A DNA stretch of 11,421 bases, taken from the NCBI GenBank assembly GCA_020852535.1, contig JADZAO010000050.1, forward strand, positions 1 through 11,421, read 5' to 3'. The notes beneath the pieces were generated by a model that saw only the letters and a list, made by a program, of their open reading frames with translations, was not told the DNA's origin and made no database searches. Of the stretch, positions 1-7,086 are shown in pieces (position 1 is the stretch's first letter; each line of letters opens with the position of its first letter). Source of the stretch: Paracoccaceae bacterium. GTDB taxonomy: Bacteria > Pseudomonadota > Alphaproteobacteria > Rhodobacterales > Rhodobacteraceae. The translations under genes and the position numbers were made by a program.

Positions 1-356
1 AGCTTGGCGACAACACTGGAACCAGCACGCGTCAGGGTAACTTGCTGTACATAACTTGCACCACCCTTAAGCGCAAAAATCATCATTACCGCAATCGAAA
101 CAACCCACGAATCATACTCGTTTTCCGCTCCGGACAAGACATTGAAAATCGCTTCCATAATCCAAGCCGTTGCTGCGCTTGTAACCGCAACAACAATCAT
201 AGCGACAACGGCCAAGGCATAAAGCCACCTGTGGCCATGCATGTTTTCGGCCAAGACACGAGACACCAGTTCCAAAGGCGGGGTATTCTTTATGTCGAAA
301 TCATCGTCCAACTGTTCACCCGCCTTGATGCGGCGATCATCAGAAGTGCGTTTCAC
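1..356 (-). CDS. ABC transporter, N-terminal permease part (MsbA-like exporter), cut by window edge
   Basis: About 118 N-terminal codons are present; the rest lies beyond position 1. The frame opens with GTG at 356-354. A TGA stop lies three codons upstream, and a GAGG ribosome binding site precedes the GTG by about 10 bases, so this start is well fixed. The translation begins MKRTSDDRRIKAGEQLDDDF, a charged cytoplasmic tail. A hydrophobic helix follows at about residues 44-70, then a second at about 84-103. The final visible stretch, GGASYVQQVTLTRAGSSVVAK, resembles the segment after the second helix in the type-1 ABC exporter membrane domain (MsbA/lipid-A-exporter-like half transporters). 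The ATPase domain is not in view, so the substrate is unknown. Fusion to an ATPase is inferred from the family. It is the most downstream minus-strand gene here. Confidence 0.78.
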   Translation of the reverse strand, partial: MKRTSDDRRIKAGEQLDDDFDIKNTPPLELVSRVLAENMHGHRWLYALAVVAMIVVAVTSAATAWIMEAIFNVLSGAENEYDSWVVSIAVMMIFALKGGASYVQQVTLTRAGSSVVAK

Positions 357-729
357 GGCGTTTCAACCTCAAAAAACATCAATACTTTACATCGTTTAAC
401 CATAGGCCCGCAAGGATGAGACTCCGAAAGGTAAAATTTGGAAACACACTTCAGAATCTTATACCAACAGCGCCGCTGATAGGGTGGGAACAATGCAAGC
501 GCAACTTACTTTATGCACGCATAGGCAACACACCTCCAGTCAGGATTGCAAAGCCAAAGAACCGCCCGCCTAACACAGCCCCGTGGATAGATCACACAAA
601 CAATCGACCTAGAATACTCCCATTACCATCCCATACTTGACCCCCGAAGCACCACTTACAAAAGTTTTTGATCAGAAAACGTTGAAAGAAGTCGCCCCCC
701 TACTCAGAATTAAGGACCACGCTTGCATG
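357..729. other. Intergenic region, no recognisable gene
   Basis: This 373-base gap lies between the 3' end of the adenine deaminase gene and the start of the ABC exporter, both on the minus strand. It should hold the terminator of the first and the promoter of the second. I found no convincing version of either. A weak AT-rich dyad at 664-680 (GTTTT and AAAAC arms) has no GC-rich stem or T-tract. Open frames on the plus strand here have unnatural composition and no ribosome binding site at a usual distance. No tRNA or other RNA fold was recognised. Confidence 0.6.
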
Positions 730-2433
730 TCAAGAGATCACTTCGAAACGGTCCACATCCACCATTCCGAAATCGGTAATCTTCAGATGTGGAATAACCG
801 GCAAAGCAACGAAAGCCAGTTGCAGAAAAGGTTCTTCCAAAAGAACGCCCAAACTCGCAGCGGCCTCACGCAACCTAACCAGAGTTTCACGCACCACTTC
901 AAATGGTTCGAGACTCATCAACCCGGCAACCGGAAGCGCCAACTCGGCCAAGACGTGACCGCCTTCCACTACCACAAAGCCACCTTCAATCTCGCCCAAA
1001 CGGTTTGCTGCCAGCGCCATGTCGGCGTAATCTGTACCCACCACAGCGATGTTGTGGTGGTCATGACAGACGGTAGAAGCAATGGCCCCACGCTTTATAC
1101 CAAAACCCTTTATAAAGCCCGTAGCGCAATTACCATTCTTACCGTGCCTCTCAATCACCGCGATCCGCACCAGATCACGCATTAAATCTGGCCGCTTGTC
1201 ACCATCGGTCGGCACTATGTCATAGATTAGATGCTCGGTGATAATCTTGCCGGGCAGAATACCAATAACAGGCGTATCGATCCTATTACCACCACAGCAA
1301 AAATGATAAGGTTCTACTTTTGTTGCCTTCACCGAATGTCTCGCCACGGGAGGGATCGTCTGCCGGGCAGCAAAGGCGGCATCGGTCACCTCAACCCCGC
1401 CAGAAAAAACCTTGCTGGCATTGCACTTTTCCAGACTGTCAATAACCACAATATCCGCCCGCCTACCCGGCGCAATCAGCCCACGATCCTTCAGCCCAAA
1501 AGTTTCAGCAGCCGAAAGGCTCGCAGCGCGATAAACGGCCAACGGCGGCGCTCCCAGCGCAATTGCCGTACGAATCATATAATCTAGATGGCCATGTTCG
1601 CTAATATCCAGCGGGTTTCGGTCATCAGTACCAAAACACAGGTAAGGCGCATACCGTTCGGTCAACAAAGGTACGAGTGCGCGCAAGTCCTTTGAAACCG
1701 ACCCCTCACGGATCAGTACCCGCATCCCCTTACGCAACTTTTCCAATGCTTCCTCGGCACTTGTTGCCTCGTGCTCGGTGCGAATGCCTGACGCGATGTA
1801 ACCGTTCAGATCATTGCCACGCAAAAGCGGTGCATGGCCATCAATATGCCGCCCCTGCCACGCTTCCAACTTGGCCATGCAGCCCGCCTCCTTATGCAGC
1901 ACGCCCGGAAAATTCATAAATTCAGCCAACCCAATCACCCGCGGATGATCCATTAGCGGGATCAAATCCGCCGCTTCCAACCTCGCCCCCGCAGTCTCCA
2001 TATGAGTAGATGGCACGCAGGACGACAGCTGCACCCGAATATCCATAAGCGTCCGGCTAGATGCCTCCAGAAAATACTCAATCCCCTCTAACCCACATAC
2101 ATTGGCTATTTCATGCGGATCACAAATTGCCGTTGTCACGCCCCTCGGCAGCACACAACGGTCAAACTCAAAGGGCGTCACCAAGCTACTTTCGATATGC
2201 AGATGCGTATCGATAAACCCCGCCACCAACACCTTCCCAGACAAATCAATCTCGCGACGCCCTTTATAGCTACCAAACACCCCAACGATGGTATCACCGC
2301 AGATCGCCACATCCGTCTCGACCAGATCGCCCGTGATCAGATCGAAAACCCGCCCGCCCTTAAGCACCAGATCAGCGGGCACAACCGCGCGACCCTGATC
2401 AATACGCGCGACAAGCAAAGCTTCGAACGGCAT
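730..2433 (-). CDS. ade: Adenine deaminase
   Basis: Converts adenine to hypoxanthine and ammonia in purine salvage; a cytoplasmic metal-dependent amidohydrolase. With the chosen start it has 567 residues, usual for bacterial Ade (about 560-600). Visible landmarks are the metal-binding HLHIE after the first beta strands (about residue 77), CDPHEIANV (about 104), HIDGHAPL (about 196), GIRTEHEAT (about 217) and FGTDDRNPLD (about 267). These are followed by ADIVVID, typical of the amidohydrolase fold end, and the Ade C-terminal domain (EGGFVVVEGGHVLAELALPV). The ATG at 2433 is preferred because GGAG (2440-2443) sits 6 bases upstream. In-frame ATGs at 2445 and 2439 would add four or two residues but lack a ribosome binding site. 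It is divergent from the permease at 2540 across a short AT-rich gap. Confidence 0.95.
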   Translation of the reverse strand: MPFEALLVARIDQGRAVVPADLVLKGGRVFDLITGDLVETDVAICGDTIVGVFGSYKGRREIDLSGKVLVAGFIDTHLHIESSLVTPFEFDRCVLPRGVTTAICDPHEIANVCGLEGIEYFLEASSRTLMDIRVQLSSCVPSTHMETAGARLEAADLIPLMDHPRVIGLAEFMNFPGVLHKEAGCMAKLEAWQGRHIDGHAPLLRGNDLNGYIASGIRTEHEATSAEEALEKLRKGMRVLIREGSVSKDLRALVPLLTERYAPYLCFGTDDRNPLDISEHGHLDYMIRTAIALGAPPLAVYRAASLSAAETFGLKDRGLIAPGRRADIVVIDSLEKCNASKVFSGGVEVTDAAFAARQTIPPVARHSVKATKVEPYHFCCGGNRIDTPVIGILPGKIITEHLIYDIVPTDGDKRPDLMRDLVRIAVIERHGKNGNCATGFIKGFGIKRGAIASTVCHDHHNIAVVGTDYADMALAANRLGEIEGGFVVVEGGHVLAELALPVAGLMSLEPFEVVRETLVRLREAAASLGVLLEEPFLQLAFVALPVIPHLKITDFGMVDVDRFEVIS

Positions 2434-2539
2434 AAACATCTCCATTTTTCACAGGATGGCCTGCAAAACAAAACAGTTCCAGCCCTATCCGAAGATTCAA
2501 AAACTCTCTATTAGATAAATACCTAAAGTGAGACTCTCC

Positions 2540-3460
2540 ATGCGCCCGCTGCGCGGCATCGCCCTGAAAATTGGCTCGGTCCTTATGTTCATCGTCATGT
2601 CGTCGATGATCAAGGCTACTGCGCAGCATATTCCGCCGGGACAATCCGTATTTTTCCGGTCCTTCTTTACAATGCCTGGAATCTTGACGTGGCTAGCGAT
2701 GCGAGGAGAACTATCGACGGGACTTCTCTCCGCTAACCCCTTAGGGCACGTCTGGCGTGGCTCTGCCGGAACGCTGGCAATGGGCCTCGGCTTCGCGGGA
2801 CTTGCCTATCTGCCGCTGCCAGAAGTAACAGCCATCGGCTATGCAGCACCGCTGTTAACAGTCATCTTTGCCGCAATATTCCTAAATGAGGAAGTCCACG
2901 CTTTTCGTATATCCTGCGTAGCGTTCGGCCTGACCGGCATTCTGGTCGTGCTTACACCCCGCCTGACCGTATTGCGCGATGGTGCGGGCCAAACCGAAGC
3001 ACTGGGCGCCATGCTCGTTCTTGGAGGTGCTATATTTGCAGCACTGGCGCACGTTTTTGTACGCAAACTAGTTCAGACCGAACGCACGACAACCGTGGTC
3101 TTCTGGTTTTCAGTCACCGCTTCAGGCATGTCGCTAGTCACTCTGCCCTTCGGCTGGGTCATACCCACACCCAGCGAAGCAGCGTTACTGGTCAGTTGCG
3201 GTTTACTCGGCGGCCTCGGACAAATTTTACTCACGTCGAGTTACCGTGAAGCTGATGCCTCGCTTGTAGCGCCCTTCGACTATGCCTCAATAGTTTTTGC
3301 CATCGCCATCGGCTACTTCGTTTTTGCTGAAATACCCACAGCGACCACGCTAACGGGCGCGGCACTAGTGATCACGGCAGGAATAATGATCATCCTACGC
3401 GAATGGAAGCTCGGTAAGGACCGCGCTGCACAGCACAAAGCACAAACGTCGCCAGGCTAG
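2540..3460 (+). CDS. DMT superfamily permease (EamA domains)
   Basis: Inner-membrane protein of 306 residues, the usual length for a ten-helix drug/metabolite transporter with two EamA repeats. The first half contains FRSFFTMPG after helix 2 and YLPLPEVTAIGYAAPLLTVIFAAIFLNEEV, the classic end of an EamA repeat. The second half repeats this pattern with SYREADASLVAPFDYASIVFAIAIGYFVFAEIP. The C-terminus is short and charged. The substrate cannot be read from sequence; family members export or import amino acids, nucleosides or other small metabolites. GTG at 2528 would add four residues, but neither start has a strong ribosome binding site; ATG 2540 was chosen because it is ATG and places the first helix near the N-terminus. 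The divergent neighbour is adenine deaminase. A shared regulator or a purine-related substrate is possible but only inferred. Confidence 0.88.
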   Translation: MRPLRGIALKIGSVLMFIVMSSMIKATAQHIPPGQSVFFRSFFTMPGILTWLAMRGELSTGLLSANPLGHVWRGSAGTLAMGLGFAGLAYLPLPEVTAIGYAAPLLTVIFAAIFLNEEVHAFRISCVAFGLTGILVVLTPRLTVLRDGAGQTEALGAMLVLGGAIFAALAHVFVRKLVQTERTTTVVFWFSVTASGMSLVTLPFGWVIPTPSEAALLVSCGLLGGLGQILLTSSYREADASLVAPFDYASIVFAIAIGYFVFAEIPTATTLTGAALVITAGIMIILREWKLGKDRAAQHKAQTSPG

Positions 3461-3654
3461 CAGCAAAAAAAGCAAATCTCACAGTTTCCCAAAAATCATC
3501 TTTGATCGGGCCGCTACAGCGCATTTCAAAACTAATTAAAAAAAAGCGCTACCAACCTGAAACCCATATAGATTAAGCACGATCAAACCACCATTTTTCC
3601 GATCCCCGCAACTACAATCCCCGCACAAACGACCAAGTTCAAAACTATCTGCTC

Positions 3655-4221
3655 TTATGCCCGCCCCGCATTGCCTGACAAAGACAAGGGATCAATGCCC
3701 AACCCTTTCAACGCGCCGACCCACTTGCTAGGGTCATCATGAGAAAACACCAGTTCGCACCGGGCTTCTCCGATCAGCCAGCCGTTCGCCCGTATCTCGG
3801 CTTCAAGCTGTCCAGGCCCCCAGCCTGCGTAACCCAGCGCCAATAGCGCATGCGTCGGCCCGGCGCCGCGTGCCAAAGCCTCGAGGATATCTAGCGTTGC
3901 CGTCATGCCGTAACGCTCGTCAATCCACATGGTCGCTGGCCCGGCTACGTAATCGGCGGAATGTAAAACGAAACCGCGCTCTCGTTCCACCGGACCGCCA
4001 ATATGGACACGAATATCACGCCCCTCAGGCGCCTGCGATATAGAAAGCTTTTCCAGCATACCCGAAAAGCTCAAGTCTTTGATAGGCTTATTCACGATCA
4101 GCCCCATCGCACCATCCTCAGAATAAGCGCAGATCAAAATCACAGCCTTCTCAAACCGCGAATCGCCCATGCCAGGCATGGCGATCAGAAGTTTGCCGTC
4201 CAGACCCGTCACATTATCCAT
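3655..4221 (-). CDS. yqgE: YqgE/AlgH family protein
   Basis: A 188-residue cytoplasmic protein of the UPF0301 (YqgE/AlgH) family, whose biochemical role is not established; AlgH was originally linked to alginate regulation in Pseudomonas. Landmarks are the N-terminal GLDGKLLIAMPGMGDSRFEK, then GAMGLIVNKP, the IGGPVERERGFVLHS loop and the ALGYAGWGPGQLEAEI stretch, all typical and in family order. Length matches the family. The ATG at 4221 is strongly supported by AAGGAGG at 4228-4234, 6 bases upstream. An in-frame upstream ATG at 4305 would add 28 residues with no family resemblance. It is divergent from the DsbD-N gene at 4347, leaving about 125 bases for both promoters, and converges with the permease across 194 bases of AT-rich sequence in which I see no clear terminator. 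Confidence 0.93.
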   Translation of the reverse strand: MDNVTGLDGKLLIAMPGMGDSRFEKAVILICAYSEDGAMGLIVNKPIKDLSFSGMLEKLSISQAPEGRDIRVHIGGPVERERGFVLHSADYVAGPATMWIDERYGMTATLDILEALARGAGPTHALLALGYAGWGPGQLEAEIRANGWLIGEARCELVFSHDDPSKWVGALKGLGIDPLSLSGNAGRA

Positions 4222-4227
4222 CACGCC

Positions 4228-4234
4228 CCTCCTT
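4228..4234 (-). promoter_or_regulatory. Strong Shine-Dalgarno site of yqgE
   Basis: AAGGAGG on the minus strand, 6 bases before the ATG at 4221. It decides the yqgE start against the longer open frame beginning at 4305. Confidence 0.8.
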
Positions 4235-4346
4235 CCAGATAGGTTAATGTGGAACCCCAATGCCACACACTCAACCCCATTTTCTGCGTCAAAACGTCTC
4301 GCCAATGTGATTTCCCATTTTTTTGCCTATCGAATATCTTGGCACA

Positions 4347-5144
4347 ATGAAATGCGGCACCCTTTTATTCGCCCTTTGTCTTATAAGTGCACGTCCCGCA
4401 CAGGCTTTGACACAAGACGATGTCTTTTCCGCACGCCTCTTACCAGGTTGGAAAACCGAAAGCGGAAGCCAGATGGCAGGACTGGAAATAATATTATCCC
4501 CAGGCTGGAAGACCTATTGGCGTGTCCCAGGCGAGGCAGGAATACCGCCAAGTTTCGACTTCTCGGCCTCAACAAACCTGAAATCGGTGCGCTTACATTG
4601 GCCGCGTCCTGTAGTTTTCGATTTAAACGGCATACAGACGATCGGCTATCACGACCGGCTGGTACTGCCGATCGAAGTAACTCCACTAGATGCCTTGATG
4701 CCGGTCAGACTCCGCACAACGGTCGATCTCGGAGTCTGTAAAGATATCTGCTTGCCCGCCTCAATCACGCTGGACGCTGACCTCTCGAGAACGGGCGGCG
4801 AAGATGCGATCAAGGCGGCGCTTGCCGACATGCCGGTTCCGGCACAAGCAGCAGGAATGACAAATATCGGCTGCAAGATAGAACCCACCTCTGACGGGAT
4901 GAGAATCACAGCCAATATCAACCTGCCAAATCAGGGGGAAAAAGAAGTAGTAGTCTTTGAAACTGCGACAAGCGACGTCTGGATCAGCCAATCGGTCTCA
5001 ACCCGTAGTGGCACGATCCTGACGGCGACATCGGACCTCGTCCCACCAGAAGGTGTACCCTTCGCAGTCGACCGGTCGAGCATCACCGTAACAATTATTG
5101 CCGACAATAGCGTCATCGAAATAAAGGGCTGCCCCGCGCCATAA
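4347..5144 (+). CDS. Exported DsbD N-terminal-domain protein (stand-alone)
   Basis: A 265-residue protein starting with a signal peptide: MKC, a hydrophobic core to about residue 15, then ARPAQA with probable cleavage after Ala20. The mature part is the DsbD-N (DsbD alpha / ScsB-like) immunoglobulin-like domain. It contains LSPGWKTYWRVPGEAGIPPS (about 51-70), HWPRPVVFDLNGIQTIGYHD (about 84-103) and the cysteine pair CKDIC (131-135) followed by LPAS. Two further cysteines lie near residue 178 and in the C-terminal KGCPAP. Full DsbD adds an eight-helix membrane part and a thioredoxin domain; neither is present, so this is a periplasmic domain alone. A role in thiol-disulfide transfer is inferred from the cysteine pair. 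ATG 4347 is chosen over an in-frame TTG at 4323 because it starts the signal peptide; no strong ribosome binding site is visible. Divergent from yqgE. Confidence 0.85.
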   Translation: MKCGTLLFALCLISARPAQALTQDDVFSARLLPGWKTESGSQMAGLEIILSPGWKTYWRVPGEAGIPPSFDFSASTNLKSVRLHWPRPVVFDLNGIQTIGYHDRLVLPIEVTPLDALMPVRLRTTVDLGVCKDICLPASITLDADLSRTGGEDAIKAALADMPVPAQAAGMTNIGCKIEPTSDGMRITANINLPNQGEKEVVVFETATSDVWISQSVSTRSGTILTATSDLVPPEGVPFAVDRSSITVTIIADNSVIEIKGCPAP

Positions 5145-5232
5145 GAACATTTCTACAAAAAATCACTCACCCGCTTGGAATCTCGCAAAATTTTTATTAG
5201 CCTAATTTTTCACAAAAAACTCCAAACACAGT

Positions 5233-5775
5233 TCATTTTCTACGCCGATGCTCTTCCAGACGCGGCATAATTTCTACAAAATTACAAGGCCGGTGCCGAT
5301 AATCAAATTGCCAACACAAGATTGCATCCCAAGCATCACGACACCCGCCCGGCGATCCAGGCAAAGCAAAAAGATAAGTCCCACTTGAGACCCCACCACA
5401 GGCCCGCGACTGAACAGCACTAGTGCCAATCTTCTGCATCGATACGATTGTAAAAACCGTACTGAAGGCCTCAATTTCTTTCTCATAAACGTCCCTGTGA
5501 GCCTCGACCGTCACATCCCGCCCTGTCAGGCCCGTACCACCAGTCGTCAGCACCACATCCACTGTCGGATCGGTGATCCAACCGCGCAAGCAGTCGACAA
5601 TAACAGCGCGATCGTCACGCACAATCCTGCGTGCGGCAAGCTGATGTCCTGCGCCCGTCAACCGCTCGACCAGCGTATCACCGGCTTTGTCATCATCCGC
5701 AGTCCGCGTATCACTGACCGTCAGCACCGCGATCCTCATGGGTATAAACTCACGGTTTTCGTTAATCCCGCTCAT
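5233..5775 (-). CDS. moaB: Molybdenum cofactor biosynthesis protein B (MoaB)
   Basis: A 180-residue cytoplasmic protein of the MoaB/Mog family, which acts in the late steps of molybdopterin cofactor synthesis (adenylylation of molybdopterin in family members with activity). Landmarks are RIAVLTVSDTRTADDDKAGD at the N-terminus, the TTGGTGLTGRDVT loop (77-89), EAFSTVFTIVSMQKIGTSA, SRACGGVSSGTYLFALPGSP (about 123-142) and the C-terminal RHRPCNFVEIMPRL. All are in family order, and length is normal. The ATG is supported by GAGGG at 5782-5786, 6 bases upstream. It lies 47 bases downstream of the uracil-DNA glycosylase gene on the same strand, so the two are probably co-transcribed. It converges with the DsbD-N gene across an 88-base AT-rich gap. 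Confidence 0.93.
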   Translation of the reverse strand: MSGINENREFIPMRIAVLTVSDTRTADDDKAGDTLVERLTGAGHQLAARRIVRDDRAVIVDCLRGWITDPTVDVVLTTGGTGLTGRDVTVEAHRDVYEKEIEAFSTVFTIVSMQKIGTSAVQSRACGGVSSGTYLFALPGSPGGCRDAWDAILCWQFDYRHRPCNFVEIMPRLEEHRRRK

Positions 5776-5822
5776 GTCCTACCCTCGTTGGATCCAGGCC
5801 AGCCAAAAAGCCCGCTCTACGA

Positions 5823-6638
5823 TCATCGTGCCAGCCTCGCCTTGATCGCCAGAAGATCGGCCCATGCTTCACGCTTTTGGGCGAGGTTGCGCATCAAATG
5901 AGTCGGCGTCACCATCGGCATCACCGGTCTGCCTAGGGCCTCGCCCCAATTACCGCGCAACCGCAACACGCCCTTAGCCCCCAGCAGCATAGCACAAGGC
6001 GCGTTACCCATAGCCACAATCACATCAGGATCGACCAACTCAATGTGCCGCTCAACAAAGGGACGCATCATCGCCAGCTCATCCGCCGTAGGCTCACGTT
6101 CTCCAGGTGGCCGCCACGGCATGACCAGCATAAGATAAAGTCCGCTTTCACTATCGGAATTTTCTCGCGAAAGACCGATAGCTGCAAACATCCTGTCAAG
6201 AAGAACTCCGGCGGCTCCGACAAAGGGACGACCTTCGAGGTCTTCCTCGCGCCCCGGAGCCTCACCCAAAACAAGCACCCGCGCACCCGCAAAGCCGTCG
6301 GAAAAAACGAAATTACGGGCGCCCCGCTTCACTTCACAATACTCGAAACTTGCCAAAGCCTCACGTAAACTTTCAACTGAGGTCGCAGCTGCGGCCGCCG
6401 CCTTGGCTACCGCTACCGCCTGTCCTTTTTCAACCTCAGCCCTTGTTTTGAGTGAAAGAGTCGGCATCGCCACTGGCGCGGCGAGAACGTCCGCCGTCTT
6501 GACCCTATCGGGCAAAGCATAGGCATTCATCGGCTCATCACCGATCACCTCAGTCACCCCAAGATCAACTTGCCACGCAAGTGCCGCATAGGCAGCATGC
6601 CAACCCTCGGGTGTGGTCATGTCAATGTCGATTCCCAT
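5823..6638 (-). CDS. Uracil-DNA glycosylase, family-4-like, with altered active-site residues
   Basis: A 271-residue protein of the uracil-DNA glycosylase superfamily (family 4/5, SPO1 polymerase-like group), normally removing uracil from DNA. An N-terminal region of about 95 residues, including an Ala-rich linker, precedes the domain. The domain has RNFVFSDG, GEAPGREEDLEGRPFVG (125-141), LDRMFAAIGL, PWRPPGERE (174-182), HIELVDPDVIVAMGN and a C-terminal KREAWADLL. Oddities: where the family has Y-I-T-N it reads Y-L-M-L (168-171); the HP motif reads VTPTHLMR (243-250); and of the four Fe-S cysteine positions only the one in FEYC (101) is present, the others being F, W and M. The W and M are as I recall common in this order. 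Activity is therefore uncertain. The start is uncertain: ATG 6638, ATG 6620 or TTG 6659 are in frame, none with a good ribosome binding site. Precedes moaB by 47 bases. Confidence 0.85.
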   Translation of the reverse strand: MGIDIDMTTPEGWHAAYAALAWQVDLGVTEVIGDEPMNAYALPDRVKTADVLAAPVAMPTLSLKTRAEVEKGQAVAVAKAAAAAATSVESLREALASFEYCEVKRGARNFVFSDGFAGARVLVLGEAPGREEDLEGRPFVGAAGVLLDRMFAAIGLSRENSDSESGLYLMLVMPWRPPGEREPTADELAMMRPFVERHIELVDPDVIVAMGNAPCAMLLGAKGVLRLRGNWGEALGRPVMPMVTPTHLMRNLAQKREAWADLLAIKARLAR

Positions 6639-6747
6639 ACCACATAAACTATGCCCCAACCAAAGTTGCTACAACCACCATTCAAGCGCAATCTTTAAAC
6701 GAACATCAATCGTTAAGCGCACCCTCCGAAATTGTAAAAATCTTAAA

Positions 6748-6777
6748 AGTATAAGAATAGCCCAACTCGCCTCCCAA
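6748..6777 (-). promoter_or_regulatory. Candidate sigma-70 promoter for the glycosylase-moaB pair
   Basis: On the minus strand, TTGGGA (6772-6777) and TATACT (6748-6753) are separated by 18 bases. They match TTGACA at four of six and TATAAT at five of six positions. The element lies about 110 bases upstream of the glycosylase start, inside an otherwise gene-free stretch (6639-6858). Seen by eye only, and such matches occur by chance in AT-rich DNA. Confidence 0.35.
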
Positions 6778-6858
6778 TCGCACCCTTGTCAGTCGCGCTC
6801 AAAAAACAGGTCGATTAAGGCAATCTTGTCACCTAACCAGCCTAAATGATACACTAGT

Positions 6859-7005
6859 TCATGCTCCCCTATCTTGCCCAATCCAACATCCCCACGTTCG
6901 CATCATTCGTTGAAAATCGATCACCCGCAATGCGACCAGCTCTGCCACATCACGAAACGCCATAGTAAAGCCGTCCTGAATCGGTATCTCCTCAGTTTCG
7001 ACCAT
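6859..7005 (-). CDS. Small protein of unknown function, 48 residues
   Basis: I do not recognise a family. The reading frame MVETEEIPIQDGFTMAFRDV followed by AELVALRVIDFQRMM and RTWGCWIGQDRGA has natural protein composition: an acidic start, a probable amphipathic helix over about residues 17-36, and a basic, Trp-containing tail. No signal peptide or membrane helix is seen. GGAGG at 7011-7015 lies 5 bases before the ATG at 7005, as strong as the sites of the certain genes here. The open frame continues upstream to an ATG at 7137, but that part overlaps gltX in antisense and looks like a shadow. It is divergent from gltX (81 bases between starts) and lies about 220 bases upstream of the glycosylase on the same strand. 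It could be a real short gene or a chance frame. Confidence 0.5.
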   Translation of the reverse strand: MVETEEIPIQDGFTMAFRDVAELVALRVIDFQRMMRTWGCWIGQDRGA

Positions 7006-7017
7006 CACACCCTCCAA

Positions 7018-7038
7018 TCCATAGCCCCTAGATATGGA
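7018..7038. promoter_or_regulatory. Weak dyad between the small gene and gltX, possible operator
   Basis: TCCATA and TATGGA form 6-base arms separated by 9 bases, in the 81-base gap between the divergent starts at 7005 and 7087 and just upstream of the small gene's ribosome binding site. It could be an operator or a chance palindrome; there is no second copy to support it. Confidence 0.15.
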
Positions 7039-7086
7039 CAAAATCCCATACCTATGAAAAAGCATCGCGGTCCGAGGAGTGCCAAA

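Noticed and set aside
493..573. 26-codon plus-strand frame starting MQAQLTLCTH after AGGGTGGGA
   Set aside because: The purine-rich site is not a good Shine-Dalgarno match, the peptide is very short, and its composition is unnatural.
664..680. AT-rich dyad downstream of ade as a terminator
   Set aside because: The arms are only GTTTT and AAAAC with a 5-7 base loop. There is no GC-rich stem and no following T-tract in the right direction.
42..1185. Several plus-strand open frames (42-419, 416-640, 637-1185)
   Set aside because: They are antisense to the ABC exporter and adenine deaminase or lie in the gap between them. Their translations are rich in His, Asn, Arg and Pro, as expected for shadow frames, and lack good ribosome binding sites.
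3516..3551. AGCGC and GCGCT arms between the permease and yqgE as a terminator
   Set aside because: A five-base stem with one mismatch before further pairing and a loop of more than 15 bases; not a convincing hairpin.
5187..5209. AAAATT and AATTTT arms between dsbD-N and moaB as a bidirectional terminator
   Set aside because: The stem is six A-T pairs only, too weak for an intrinsic terminator; the ATTAG-CTAAT core leaves a one-base loop.
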